Positions 22,318 to 33,751 of a stretch of 64,000 nt of DNA are shown here, in pieces (the stretch's first letter is position 1; each line of letters opens with the position of its first letter). The DNA lies in NCBI GenBank assembly GCA_014526335.1, contig JACTAT010000059.1, positions 483,196 to 547,195 of the forward strand, given 5' to 3'. Source of the DNA: Chrysaora quinquecirrha. Lineage: Eukaryota > Cnidaria > Scyphozoa > Semaeostomeae > Pelagiidae. The notes beneath the pieces were generated by a model. The model made no database searches and was not told the origin of the DNA. It saw nothing but the letters and a program-made list of their open reading frames with translations. The position numbers and the translations under genes were made by a program.

Positions 22318-25300
22318 CCTAAATGCTCCATCATTTACCTATGGTTATGTGTTGCGGAACTTGATAGCTTGACTTTTTCTTGGAAACAATGCTTTCCCAT
22401 TTTCGCTAGGCTTGCTTACATTTCAAAGCATATTTTATTTTGTTCATGTTCAACCGTAATTTTAATTCAAGAATCAGTTAGATAATTTTATTCTTTGTTA
22501 ATTTTTGCATATTATATTTGAGAGGTTTATTCGTAAATTTTGTGTGATGAATTGATTTTATTGCAATGTGTGAAATAGTTGAAAACATTTATGCATGTTA
22601 TACGTAACGAATGTTCTTAAGATAGATTTTTGTGCTTTTACACTTTATTTCTCTCTTGTCACTAGCAGTTGGAAGCTCCTGCGAGGATGAGCGCAGCATA
22701 CTGAACTTGTCGACTGATTTTTGGAACTCTGATTTCAAAAAACATATGATTCACACAGAAGCTGGAAATTTTTAAGCCACTTCTTTCCCACAGTTGCATT
22801 TTGATCCAACATTTGATATACCGCTCTTATGATGGCGGGTCTAAAGGGGCAAACTCTTTAGAAAACTTCTGCTTGGCGCGTCCCTTTTTTAAGTGCGATT
22901 AGGGACCGGTCATTATTTATGACCAGGTTGGGGCTTTAAGAAAAAATGGTGGGGTAATTAAAAATATCAGCTGTATTAGATGGGGTGACCAAAGATATCT
23001 TGAGGAGGGGGTACATTCTATAGCAAAGCCAGATTCATTTCTTGATATTAAAAGGAAACTCAGTAAAATGGCCACGCTTCTGGCTTCGAAGGGATTAATT
23101 ACACTTTTAGTTACCAAAATAAAGGTGTAAAAAATAACTGCGAATTGGAAATCAGGACCCCAGATGACCTCTGTTGCAGGAATAAAAATTTCTGACTTTA
23201 GGGGCTCTTTAATATTACGGCTTTCAGTGCAAACTTTTCGGAAATTTCCGGAGGATTTTACTCCGCATACAGTACCGCAAAACAAAGCAGCCACGGAAGG
23301 TACGAGAATCGATCGGGGTGGTGCGCGCGAGCGTGTGAACGAAACGCTTTAACGTAAAGCAATCCGATGCGAAACGAGTCAGTTATCTTATGAATCTTGC
23401 TGTGAAAAGAAAAGACCGTAGACCTGAGGTGGCCAAACGAACGCAAAATTGTTGATCAATCATGAGAACCAAAGTAATCTTTCTGTAATGTTTGATAAAA
23501 TTCTTATTTCGTTAAATATGTTAGAGAACCATCAAACAACCTTCAAAACATTGTAAAACATAGGGACCAAAAGTTTAAAACATGTTTAATCCAATGTTTT
23601 ATTACGGATGTTTGATTGGTTTACCCAGGACTTTAACTTTCGGAAATTTTGCCTCCATTGTTTGGTTGGTACAGTCGACGTTATATTTCGTTGTCTTTTT
23701 ATATATAGCACAATACAACTAAATATTTTGTATCTGGCTTTAACTAACGAAACATATATTCATACATTTCTAAAAAAAGTTAGAATGTTACAGCCTAGGC
23801 AGAGCCTAGGTTACTAGCTATAGCAAGGCAAGACCAGGCTTCGTAAAAACCTAAAAGCAAGGTAATTAAGTTGATCGCTTGACGACGCAGGTTGCAAAGA
23901 AACAAAATGTCTTGAGAGAAATTAACAGTCTTTACGGCTTGATTATGTATAGGTACCTGATTGATACAGACGTATTTTAATAAACAAACGTTTGTAGGCC
24001 AGAGACCAGATTGCGTATTGTTTTATATGTGAAACTGATTAAAATTCACAATAGACAACATGCTGCCGATAACAATAGCATCTTAAAAGTATCACAATAA
24101 GTGTCCTTCACTAGAGTCGTTTTAGCGCCTCAAGGGGCTGAAAAGACAGTGCGATGAATATGATTGGATAAAAGGTGAGGATAGGGTATTGGTAAAATAA
24201 GTACTATGATAACGCTGGTTATCTTGCTGTCTTTCTACTTTCAAAGGAATTATTGTTTACACACCCAAAAAGAAAAACTTTGTGGCCATGATTTCTTCCT
24301 CGCTCTTTCACAGCTAATCATTGATGAAGAGAACGGCTGCCAGGAAGACATTTCGTTGATTCTTGCTGCAAATCTACCAAAGGTTTGATTACTTTTTGTC
24401 TTTTATTACGACCTGAGTTCTAACATTTTTGTGCAGGCCGTTTCTGATATTGTCTGGTTCTTGGATAATACCCGGGCATCACACGAGATCGCCCGCCTAT
24501 CCTTTCAAATTCAACAAGATTTCCGATATTTCGATTTAAATTTTAGTGTCTTCGATCTAACGTTTATAGCTACGCTTTGCTTACGTCTTATGTTACCTTT
24601 TGCGCAATCGTATTCAATATGCTTTTTCACATTCTGTATGCTTTCGACAATCTAATCTACTTGCGAAAAGTTATCACCGTGATCAGACTAAGGCCTTACC
24701 TTATATTTACTTGTTTAAATTACATATATCAGCCTTTTTTGTTTATACGTACTAAATTTTGCAATTTCCAGTGTTCTCCAATGCTTTTGATTGCTGCGAG
24801 AATCAGCTCGCCCCAAATAAGCGTCCAGTTTCGGAATTCAATTAGGTACCTTACATTTTGCTAAGTCTATGAAGACCTCTGTTCGTTACTAGGTTTGTGG
24901 GTGAAATCCAGTCTTTATTTATGATGCGCTTTTTGGGTGTTTATTGCTACCTGAATAACATATATTTAAGTTTAAGACTGAAACTTCACCAATTTAACAG
25001 AATGCTTGTCAGCAGCCAACATGTTGCCGCGGCGCGCGGTTTGCTGATGTGATAGATAACTTTTTCTTTGAATATGAATACTACGTTTTGTTCCGCGCGC
25101 TGCTCATGGTGTCACTTGCTCTTCCGTACTGCTCCATAAAGTGCGCGAGATTTTCACGAAAACATTCCAGAAAATTCCTGTTAAAACGACAAGCTTTCTT
25201 GCGAAGGTGTATGAGATTTAAAAACGCTAGCTGATTTCACTTATCTATGCGTATCCGGTTGTGCGATCCTTGGTCATTTTCCGTCAAGGCACTCGTCGGC

Positions 25301-26739
25301 GTTTGTCGGCACTCCTCATTCCCCTTTCTCGGCGATAAACGCAAACTTTCAACGCTATCTGAAAACAAGATTTAAGTTGAGGGATTTGAATTGCATTATG
25401 CATGGAGTCTTTTTACGAACAAATGACCCGTTGGCGATGGGTTTAAACAGAAGAAAACTCTGAATTGCGTAGTTTAGGATATCCTTAGCTAGAATATGAA
25501 CAGTTTTAAGAGGATTTACAGGAGTTTCCTACGCTCTATAGCTCAAAGACTTGCTCTATCATTTATACATACGTTCCATAAATTCATTTTTTCGGATAGT
25601 TGACAAAGAAATGGGCTCTTGTTTTTTTTTAAAGCGAAGGCAGCTGGCAACTCTGATGCTACTTTGGTGTTGATGTCTCTATGTCAATGTAATGATTTTT
25701 TTTAAAGGTGTTTAGCGCCGTCCTCGATTCTCCTACTCATTTTGTTCTCTATTTTTATCAACAACAGGAAAAAAACAAGCAAGTTAAGTGAGTAAAATAT
25801 ACTTTCTACAAACACTAACTATTAACAATCAAATCTATATAAGAAATTTACGTGTAAAAGTTTAATGTAAAAATATAACAAAAAGATAGATGGAAACGGC
25901 AATCTTTCAAAGTGCATTCAAAAGCCTCGTAAAGAGAACCTGACTTGTAGGTTAAGTTAGGAAAGGACATACTGTAGAAACAAACCAACACTTTTATTTT
26001 ACAAACTAACAGTTTTTCTTCACAATTTTAAGTTCCTATCTTCACTAACAGTCGTATTGCTGTCAATTCAAAATGTTTTCAAGCTAATGAATGTTTCAGA
26101 ATGTAGTAACTTCTATAGCAAACGCTTTTCTTAAAAGCATCATGACGGACAGCTTCATACCCACAAGAACTAACCAGTGATAGAATCCCGAGATAATTTG
26201 ATAGACGATAGAGTACTGGATTTTCAAGCGGCATGAAATTATTTTCATTACACCCCTACACCCACCACCCACCAAGATCTCAATCATCTACGTTATGAGA
26301 AAATGTCCAGTCGCTATCCAGTATCTTCACTTTATACTAACAATTGTTTCCTCTTGAATTGCCAAATACTTCCTGTGAATTTTTCATCGAAAATGCGCAA
26401 AATACGCTTTGCCACAGCGTTGCAGCGGATAAGTCCGTGCTGCTTTAGTTAGCAGTTTCACCGGATCATAGTCAATTAACTCTCATTTAACTCTAACTTT
26501 AGTTCTATTAACTTTGACCGGACAAAGGAGTAGAATGAAGCCCATTTTCATCTAACAGAAAATCAACTCTGCTTACAACAAAGACAGGTTTTTCCGGCAG
26601 AGAGAAAAATCATTGTTAGAATTGTTTTCCTGAATAATAATAGTTTCGTTAAAAACAACAGGACTGCAGGATAAAGAAAAAATGAAGTAACTGCAATGTT
26701 GGAGATATTAGATAGCAACCTAGCGCACAGTCCTAGGGG

Positions 26740-27039
26740 GTCCGGGGGCATGCTCCACCAGAAAAATTTTGATTATTGGAGCAGCTACTTTGGCTCTGGT
26801 AGCCTCTTTCGGACTAAAATTCTTAATTATATAATCACAAATATTTTTTGAAAGAGGGGCGGGCATCTGAAATAGAGAGTAGGTCTTTCATTGCATTTTC
26901 TTAAGTACAAAATTCAAAGAATTCTGTAGTTTAACATAAAGAAGGGGCACTTTTCAGATATAAAAGGGGCGGGCATAAGATTTGGCTGAAAAGTGGGAGG
27001 CACGTGCCCCCCTGCCCCCCCCGGCTCCTACGCCACTGA
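26740..27039 (-). mobile_element. hAT-like non-autonomous element fragment
   Basis: The right end reads GGCTCCTACGCCACTG (inverse CAGTGGCGTAGGAGCC, a hAT-type terminus). Interior GGGGCGGGCAT motifs and GGGGGTCCGGGGGCATGC at the left are typical of such elements. A matching CAGTGGCGTA end occurs at 39926 in SUFU intron 1. The left terminus and target duplication are not resolved. Confidence 0.45.
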
Positions 27040-27883
27040 CATTGAAAGAAGATCCCATTAAGAAGGGTGGAGAATTGAAGAAAACTGAAAAAGGTTTAAT
27101 TACCTAAGTTAGAATCGTGTTTATATATCGCGTCAAAGTTATTCGTAGTATCGTAGTAGCTCCTTTGCAAGTTATGAGTAGGCACACAATATCTTTTCTC
27201 TCTGACATGCGGCTTATTGATACCCGCAAAATATGGTCTCTGTGTAATTTGACTGGTACTTACGTAAAAACTCGGTACACATCCCAGTCCATCCAAAAGT
27301 TATATACCTCCCCATGGCTGGAACATTTCGAGGTTATATAGCAAAGATTAGAAGTATGGTGCAAGCTTTTCAATTTTTGCCAAGGAACTTCGTGAAGAAG
27401 AAAAGCCTTTATTGACGTCAAGTGAGTACGTCAAGTGAGTACTGAGAAATCTGAATTCAGAAAGCATAGATTTTACAGTCAGGCGTTTTTGTTTCGACTC
27501 TTACAGTCATGCGAAAGTCGAAGGGCATTTCACTCTTCGAAAAAGGTGTACGTTATTTCTATTAAAACAAAAGGATTTCGAAGAAATTTCCATAAAAACA
27601 ATAGGATTTCCAGCAGAGGTGTACGAGATTTCCAAGAATTAAATTTCCCCTCTGTAAAAGTTAGCCTTGTGTGAAGATCCCAAAAATAAATAGAATGGTA
27701 TTTGTAGGGAGTTTTCCAATCCTTCGACATACGTTGAGTACATCGTTAATTTCTGGTATTTTAAAAGACGCTTGTTCAGCTTATAGGTTGCATGGAAGTT
27801 TCCTGTTGAGCGAAAGAAACTGATTCCTTAAACTGTATTTATTTGGTTACTTGCACACTCAGTAAGCGCGCACTCTCGAATGC

Positions 27884-28155
27884 CGTATTTCTTCGAATAA
27901 GCGCACCTCCTTTGGAATGAGTTGCTCATCACGTTGGTCCCAGACACTACTTTGATAGCGTGCAATCGCTTGATGGGAGGAATTAAGAGACACCTTTAGC
28001 AAGTTTAAAACGTAGTTTTCACCAGAAAGTTAGTGTATTTATAGGTTTTCACATAGTCGCTCCTTTTGACTCAGACTTTTAGAAAAGCGCCCCGGGAAAA
28101 AGCGCACCCCTAAGCTTCTGTATACAGGAAGGTATGCTTATTCGAAAAACTGACA
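27884..28155. mobile_element. MITE with TTCGAATAAGC inverted ends
   Basis: Inverted termini TATTTCTTCGAATAAGCGCACC and GCTTATTCGAAAAACTG face each other about 270 bp apart, with AAGCGC words in between. No ORF. Exact borders and target duplication are uncertain. Confidence 0.5.
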
Positions 28156-28383
28156 AACAGTAAAAACTGGACAGTACTAACGTAGCTACCCATTTTGCAT
28201 AAACGCTGGCTTACTTCTAACCCTTTGTGTCATCCTAATTCAATTCTAGCTTCGTCCCAATTGAAAATCAGAATCAGAATCAAATTTCGAATTCACACCT
28301 TCATTTTAGTGTTGAGGCAAATTTTTCGGCTTCTAGCCGTTATGATGTTGCTTTAATGGCGCCCAAAATTTTGTTAATTTAAT

Positions 28384-28460
28384 AAAGATTTGACCGTGAA
28401 AAATGACTGGGGTGTAAAATTTCACCCCAAGGCCAAGCGTTTTTGCGCGGTCAAATCTTT
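28384..28460. repeat. Nested hairpin
   Basis: Thirteen-base outer arms AAAGATTTGACCG and CGGTCAAATCTTT enclose a second inner hairpin built from TGGGGTG and CACCCCA. The whole is about 77 bp long. No surrounding gene explains it. Confidence 0.6.
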
Positions 28461-29329
28461 TAAACTTTTCGTCATTATGAAATCAACATTGGCTAAGAGG
28501 GCTAGAAGCAAGAAAATTCGCCAAAGAAAAGTCACCGTGATCAAGCTGAATCCGGGGTCAAAATATACTTGCTACATGATTCGTAGTTTTCGCTGCCTTC
28601 ACCTCAATTCAATTCATTCAAAAAAATATAAGATCAAAAAATAGTTGTTGTTGTTGTTAATGGCGGGCTGTGTTGCGTGGGGAAGCTGGAAGCGAATCTA
28701 CAACTTTGGTAATGAGTCTAGAGTCAAAATATGTGTATGAATAAGTTTTGAAAACGAGGCTCTAAGTTGAAAAGGTCTGTTGTAATGCACCCGAATATAG
28801 TGTCAGTCATGTGTTATCCATCTGCACCTAACAAATACAGTTAAAAAAACACCTCTAGTTCTCATTTTGCCATTTAGCAACAAAAATATCTCATGAATCT
28901 TTTATGGTATATGAGATCTATTGTTAAAGAGACCGAAGTGTTGAATTTTCTACAGTAATTTTTAGCCGTTAGTGAGAATACGTTTTACACATGAAATTAC
29001 GACTAACCAGATTACAGCACTTGAAACAACAGGTTGTGTGGCAGCCGCTATCTCTATGTTCTGATTTTTCACACAGTATACTGTATGCAAAAACAGATCT
29101 CGGATGGTTTGGTTTCATAATAACTTTCACAAGCCACCACATTGCCATTAAACTCAATCCATTTTCCGAAACCAAATCGTCGATGATAAAAAGCTTCAGA
29201 TGAACTTTTATCATTTAAGATGGTATGGCTCCCATTCCAACCTCGGGATCCCAGTCGCTGACTTTTTGATTTGCGAAAAAACAATTTTGGGTTTGCGATC
29301 TTATGCCTGTAAAGCCAGGCTTATGTTGA

Positions 29330-29595
29330 TATTGCGCACAGTCAGAACTAGTTGCCAATCGGCGATTTTTTGGAGCTAATTTATCGCAGCTGACCTGTCG
29401 ACATAGGCGCTGTAGCAACTAGTTGGCAACTGTAGTTCCTTTTTGACAACTAGTCGGCGTCGACCTGAGCGCTGTTGTGACCGCCATCAACTGTATCGTA
29501 TATGCTCTGCATCTAGTTGATGATATGTCGTCAAAAGTTAGCAGTTACAACTAGCTGGCGTTAGTTCTATCGTATCGTAGGTCGACATAAGCTTG
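29330..29595. repeat. Dispersed repeat with CAACTAGT words, copy 1
   Basis: Words of the type CAACTAGTTGGCAAC and TCGACATA recur within the unit. Its right end, GTTAGTTCTATCGTATCG followed by TAGGTCGACATAAGC, is shared with 32065-32215. It lies upstream of PRDM14. Confidence 0.5.
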
Positions 29596-30145
29596 GCTCG
29601 GGCTTTATCGGATTGCATGATTCTAAAACGAGCCTCTTCAGGTCAGAGGCATTTCATTCCTCGTAATTGCGTATGAGATTTCCATTGAAACAATAGGATT
29701 TGCAAGGGATTTCTTTGCAAACAATAAGGTTTCAAGCAAGGTTGCACGAAACTTCTGCTGAGTAGATTGCCCCTCCCGCAGTTCGCCAAGGAGACTCGTT
29801 CCCTCAATGTACTCGCTTGCTTCTTATCCACCCTGCGAAGACAGCGCGTGTAGGCTTGACACTTAAGTTTGCATAACCATTACTTTCAATGTAAATCAAC
29901 GTATTATGTAATTTTCCCAAGCTGATGCAGTTCCTGATGACAGTATATGGGCTCTAATGAATTGTTGAGCCCACAGCACAAGAAGATTGGGATTGTAATA
30001 AAATAAAGCGGACGCAGGCCGCTAGGGAGGTTATGGGGCGTGTTACTCCTAGAGATATCGGCTGGAAGCACTTTTTTTAAAACAAATAACGCTATACAAA
30101 AATTTCTCCGTAGGTCTTGAAGATTGTAGCCTTGCCTAACAAAGA

Positions 30146-33100
30146 ATGGAAACATCAGAGAGATCGAAAAAGAATTTCATCCATACATTTACTGCAGAAG
30201 ATGTCGACGCAGTTCTCTATGGGTATCTGTTGGCGCAACCAAACTCAGACATGCCATTACACTCTATATCTGGTATCAAGTTCATACCATATCAATATCC
30301 CCCAGGTAACTAACTTGTCTTGGGTTGATATGGTTAAGACATTCTGCATTGCCATTTCAGCATTGAGATGGAATTTTAGACTATTTTCCTAATTCAAGAA
30401 CCCGTTGAAATTTCTTGTTATTTGTTGGAAGTGAAACTTGATTGACTTGCTGTGTAATTTTAGATAGAGGTGTAACACTGTTAGCTCCAAAAAGTTACCT
30501 AGGTTTTGCTACAGCAGTGTATTGGATAAAATAGTGGTCTCGGCCAGATTAATGACAGTATGGCAAAAGTGACACCCTCGACCACTGCTGGTATAACCTG
30601 TGCTACTAGACTACACGCTTTTTCTTTTATAAGAACCAGGAAATTTTGATCGAGGCTGGCTGTTCTTAAGATTTTGCCGTTTTTGAGCCTGAAATGTTCT
30701 TAATCTGTTCTTAATTCCTTGGTTACTTAGATATCTATATTTTTTAATGAAAGTCTAGGGTGGTACTAGGTTTGTGTGAAAATGCAGCAATCTTGTCTAT
30801 ATCTTTGTTTGCTTACTTTTTACGTTCAGTTTGACTGTTTGGCTTACATATTTAGCTGATATTCTTAGCGCTTTTTAAAAGCCCAGCCTCAGCTTGTTCT
30901 TAATTTGTTCTTAAAATCTGGGCAAAATCCAGGCTCGTGTTCTTATAAAATTGTTCTTATAAAATTGTTCTTATAAAAGAAAAAGAGTGTATAATATAGA
31001 GATTATAATTTCCAAGTATAACATACACTTACCTAAGTCAATCTTTATTTGTGGCTTGTTGAACTTGGTCGAAGAAAACATAGAATTCTACTAAGTTACT
31101 CCAGTTTTCAATGCACGTCCTGGCGTAGCCAATTATACATAAATACTGTCAGTTAAAGTTCAACAAATCGTTATGGGCAAAGCAGTGTATGGGAAGTTTG
31201 TTTTAGTTATTTTGACCCAATTTACAAACACTGTTGTCCGCCAAGGAGATATGTCGTCCGAGATTCTTTCGTCCGCTCTTTTTGTCATACCCACTTTGTG
31301 ACTCCGACATGATTCCACTGCTTATTAAATGCCATACAGCAGTAATAGAAGTGAAATGACAAATAAACTTGTCAAAACTTGTCACATAGAAATATATTTA
31401 CATTGTAATTTTGTTTTCTGTTGCAGTTGTTCATGGAATGATGACACCAATAAGTCCAATGGGACCACCACAGTCACCCTGGCTCGAGAACAAGAGATAT
31501 CCACACGCCTCCAGAAACGAACAAAGTTTTTCCTCCGTCCCCTGATAAGAAGACAATGGAATTGCCCCCATATCTTGCCATAAGACATTTGCAGTTGGGA
31601 AGTTTGTTTCATGTTGGAGTGTTCTCAACTGACGTTGTACGACAAGGCTCAAGATTTGGTCCTTTTACTGGTGCAATGATTCGTGTAGAAGATCTTGATT
31701 CAGTGCAAGATAACTGTTGTGTATGGGAGGTAAACAGCATTTAAATTAGAGTTTATAATTTTTTATGTTTGGTGTCTTTGCAAAGGAGAACACTGTCTAA
31801 ACCAATAAGAAAAGAAAGTGGGCATACTTTAATAAAAAGACTTCAGGCTGGTAAATACGTAAAACAATAGTCTATTGTAATTATACAGTGGTTTCTTGTA
31901 TGCAAGACACACTAGTTATTTATAAGTATAAGACATTTACGTAGAGTGACTTACATGCAATTGAATAATGATTCAATTTCATCTCTCAAATTGTACAAAT
32001 AAAATGGCATTCGGGACTCCCTAACATGCTCTACTTCTGCGATTGACAACGTATTCCAGAAAATCGCAGTTGACATGAACGCTCTTCCGTGCTACCTTGA
32101 TCAACTATATCCTGTACGTTCTGACTAACTGTTGACATGTCAAAGCAAGTTAGCAGTTATAACTAGTTGACGTTAGTTCTATCGTATCGTAGGTCCACAT
32201 AAGCCCGGACTAACGAAATGAAACTCTTCTAGGTTTTCTCGAATGGCAAGCTCACTCACTTTATTGATGGGACATTCGATTCACAAAACTGGCTCAAAGC
32301 AGTCAACTGTGCCCGTTACAAGAAAGAGCAGAACTTGGCCGTCTTACAAGAGGGTAGCGAAGTATATTATGAAGCTATAAGAGACATAGCACCTGGAGAA
32401 GAATTACTTGCATGGTATGGCAATGGGTACGAAAAATTTATGGATATCCCTTTGTGTTATAACGCAGTGACAACAGAAAAGGTTTTACCGGATGACATGA
32501 CAGGTAAGTGGATAAACTTTTATTGCAAAGTTTGCAACAGAAAATGTGTCTGCAAAGCACGATCGTATATTTGCGTGCTGTCAGTGCTTAAGAATGGCTT
32601 TGGTTAATTCAGTGTTTACACTTTTGGGAGACATACAAAAAGCCTTTAAAGCTCTGCTCTTTACTTGGCGGTTTTGGATCCTGTCGTAATATTTGCGACA
32701 TTAGTAAGGGCCGTTCGTTTTATAAGTTGAGTCGTATCATGTTGAACCTGAACCAGCTTCACTTTCTGATTGGTGCATTTCGATCTGCATCCAAGTATTA
32801 TTTCTTCCATTGTCAATTGTTTCGGTCTGTTTATGACGATTATACGCTGAGGAGATTCAGGAGAAAAAAAGCTTTGAAGTATGTCTAAAGATGTTTCCGC
32901 AGTTTTGAAAAGAAATGACATTGGGGACGAAAATATTTTTTCGTTTTTCTGAGGTTTTCTGTTATATAGAGCTCTCCGTTAATTGGAAGGCCCAAGGCCT
33001 TTCTGAGGTCTTGTTGATAATGATAACAATGTTTATCAACCACAAAACATAAGGGATAACTATTTTTCCCGTAGTTAACGAAACGCCTGGCACATATCCC

Positions 33101-33751
33101 TGTGAGCAATGTGGAAAAGTGTTCTCTTACAAATATTACAGAGATAAACATCTAAAGTATACTCGCTGCGTTGACCAGGGAGATCGCAAATTCCCCTGTC
33201 ATCTGTGCCAGCGCTCCTTCGAGAAAAGGGACCGCTTGCGAATCCATATTCTACACGTGCATCAGAAACACAGACCGCATCTTTGTGGCGTTTGCGGTAA
33301 GCGGTTTTCGCAGTCAAGCAGCCTCAGCAAGCATCAACGAGTGCATAGCGGAGAACGGCCGTACAAATGTCCTCACTGCGTCAAGGCATTCACGGCTTCA
33401 TCTATTCTGCGCACACATTTACGTCAGCATAGCGGTGAGCGACCATTTAAATGCAAGCACTGTGGAAAGGCCTTTGCATCGCACGCGGCACACGACAGTC
33501 ACGTCAGACGCACACATACTAAAGTCAAACCGTGCGTTTGTCATATATGTGATAAAGCGTTTTCCCAGTCTTATGAGCTGAAGTTTCACATGAATATACA
33601 CACTGGGGAGAAGCCGTATTCCTGTGAGAAGTGCGGCCGCAGTTTCTCAAGTCCGTCATCCCGTGACCGTCATCGTATCAACCACAATTGTGCCACGAAA
33701 AGCACCAGAAGCCCAACAGCAAGCTCAGATTCAAAAGCTCTTCCCGGTTGA
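30146..33751 (+). CDS. PRDM14: PRDM14, PR/SET-domain zinc-finger transcription factor
   Basis: There are four exons: 30146-30305, 31427-31729, 32233-32503, 33075-33751. Exon 2 begins in a proline-rich frame (MMTPISPMGPPQSPW), and a single surplus C in CCCC at 31539-31542 shifts it out of phase before the PR domain. Allowing for that base gives about 469 residues. The PR domain runs over exons 2-3 (GSRFGPFTGAMI, THFIDGTFDSQNWLKAVNCA, LLAWYGNGYEKFMDIP). Exon 4 carries seven zinc fingers. The first is C2HC-like (CGKVFSYKYYRDKHLKYTRC), and the next four (RSFEKRDRLRIHILHVH, RFSQSSSLSKHQRVHSGE, AFTASSILRTHLRQHSGE, AFASHAAHDSHVRRTH) are near-diagnostic of PRDM14. PRDM14 controls pluripotency and germ-cell fate in mammals and neural progenitors in Nematostella. 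The ATG at 30146 is supported by the conserved-looking N-terminus and a phase-1 donor. A MITE sits in intron 1. Confidence 0.9.
30614..30989. mobile_element. TA-flanked MITE, GTTCTT subfamily (copy C)
   Basis: Ends CACGCTTTTTCTTTTATAAG and inverted CTTATAAAAGAAAAAGAGTG lie between TA dinucleotides (30612-30613, 30990-30991). GTTCTT occurs eight times plus an inverted AAGAAC at the left end. It sits in PRDM14 intron 1 and is non-coding. Confidence 0.78.
32065..32215. repeat. Dispersed repeat with CAACTAGT words, copy 2
   Basis: It shares AAGTTAGCAGTTA, AACTAG and GTTAGTTCTATCGTATCG with the copy at 29330-29595. It lies in PRDM14 intron 2, close to the exon 3 acceptor. Confidence 0.5.

Larger units (their letters stand above)
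20128..30145. other. 10 kb gene-poor, repeat-bearing interval
   Basis: No multi-exon gene can be assembled between the NDRG stop and the PRDM14 start. A possible polyadenylation signal AATAAA for the NDRG-like gene lies near 20888. The interval contains a SINE (20265-20435), a coding-like minus-strand ORF (22057-22317), a hAT-like end (to 27039), a MITE (27884-28155), a hairpin (28384-28460) and a dispersed repeat (29330-29595). Upstream regulation of PRDM14 may lie here, but nothing in the sequence marks it. Confidence 0.5.

Noticed and set aside
22917..23294. 125-residue minus-strand ORF
   Set aside because: The sequence has the look of old repeat DNA, with no splice context and no domain.
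24206..24388. Exon-like frame with LIIDEENGCQEDISLILAANL after an AG acceptor
   Set aside because: No partner exon, no recognised homology, and the following frame is low quality. Treated as chance.
28390..28644. 84-residue plus-strand ORF with basic composition
   Set aside because: Its start lies inside the nested hairpin, and no homology or splice context supports it.
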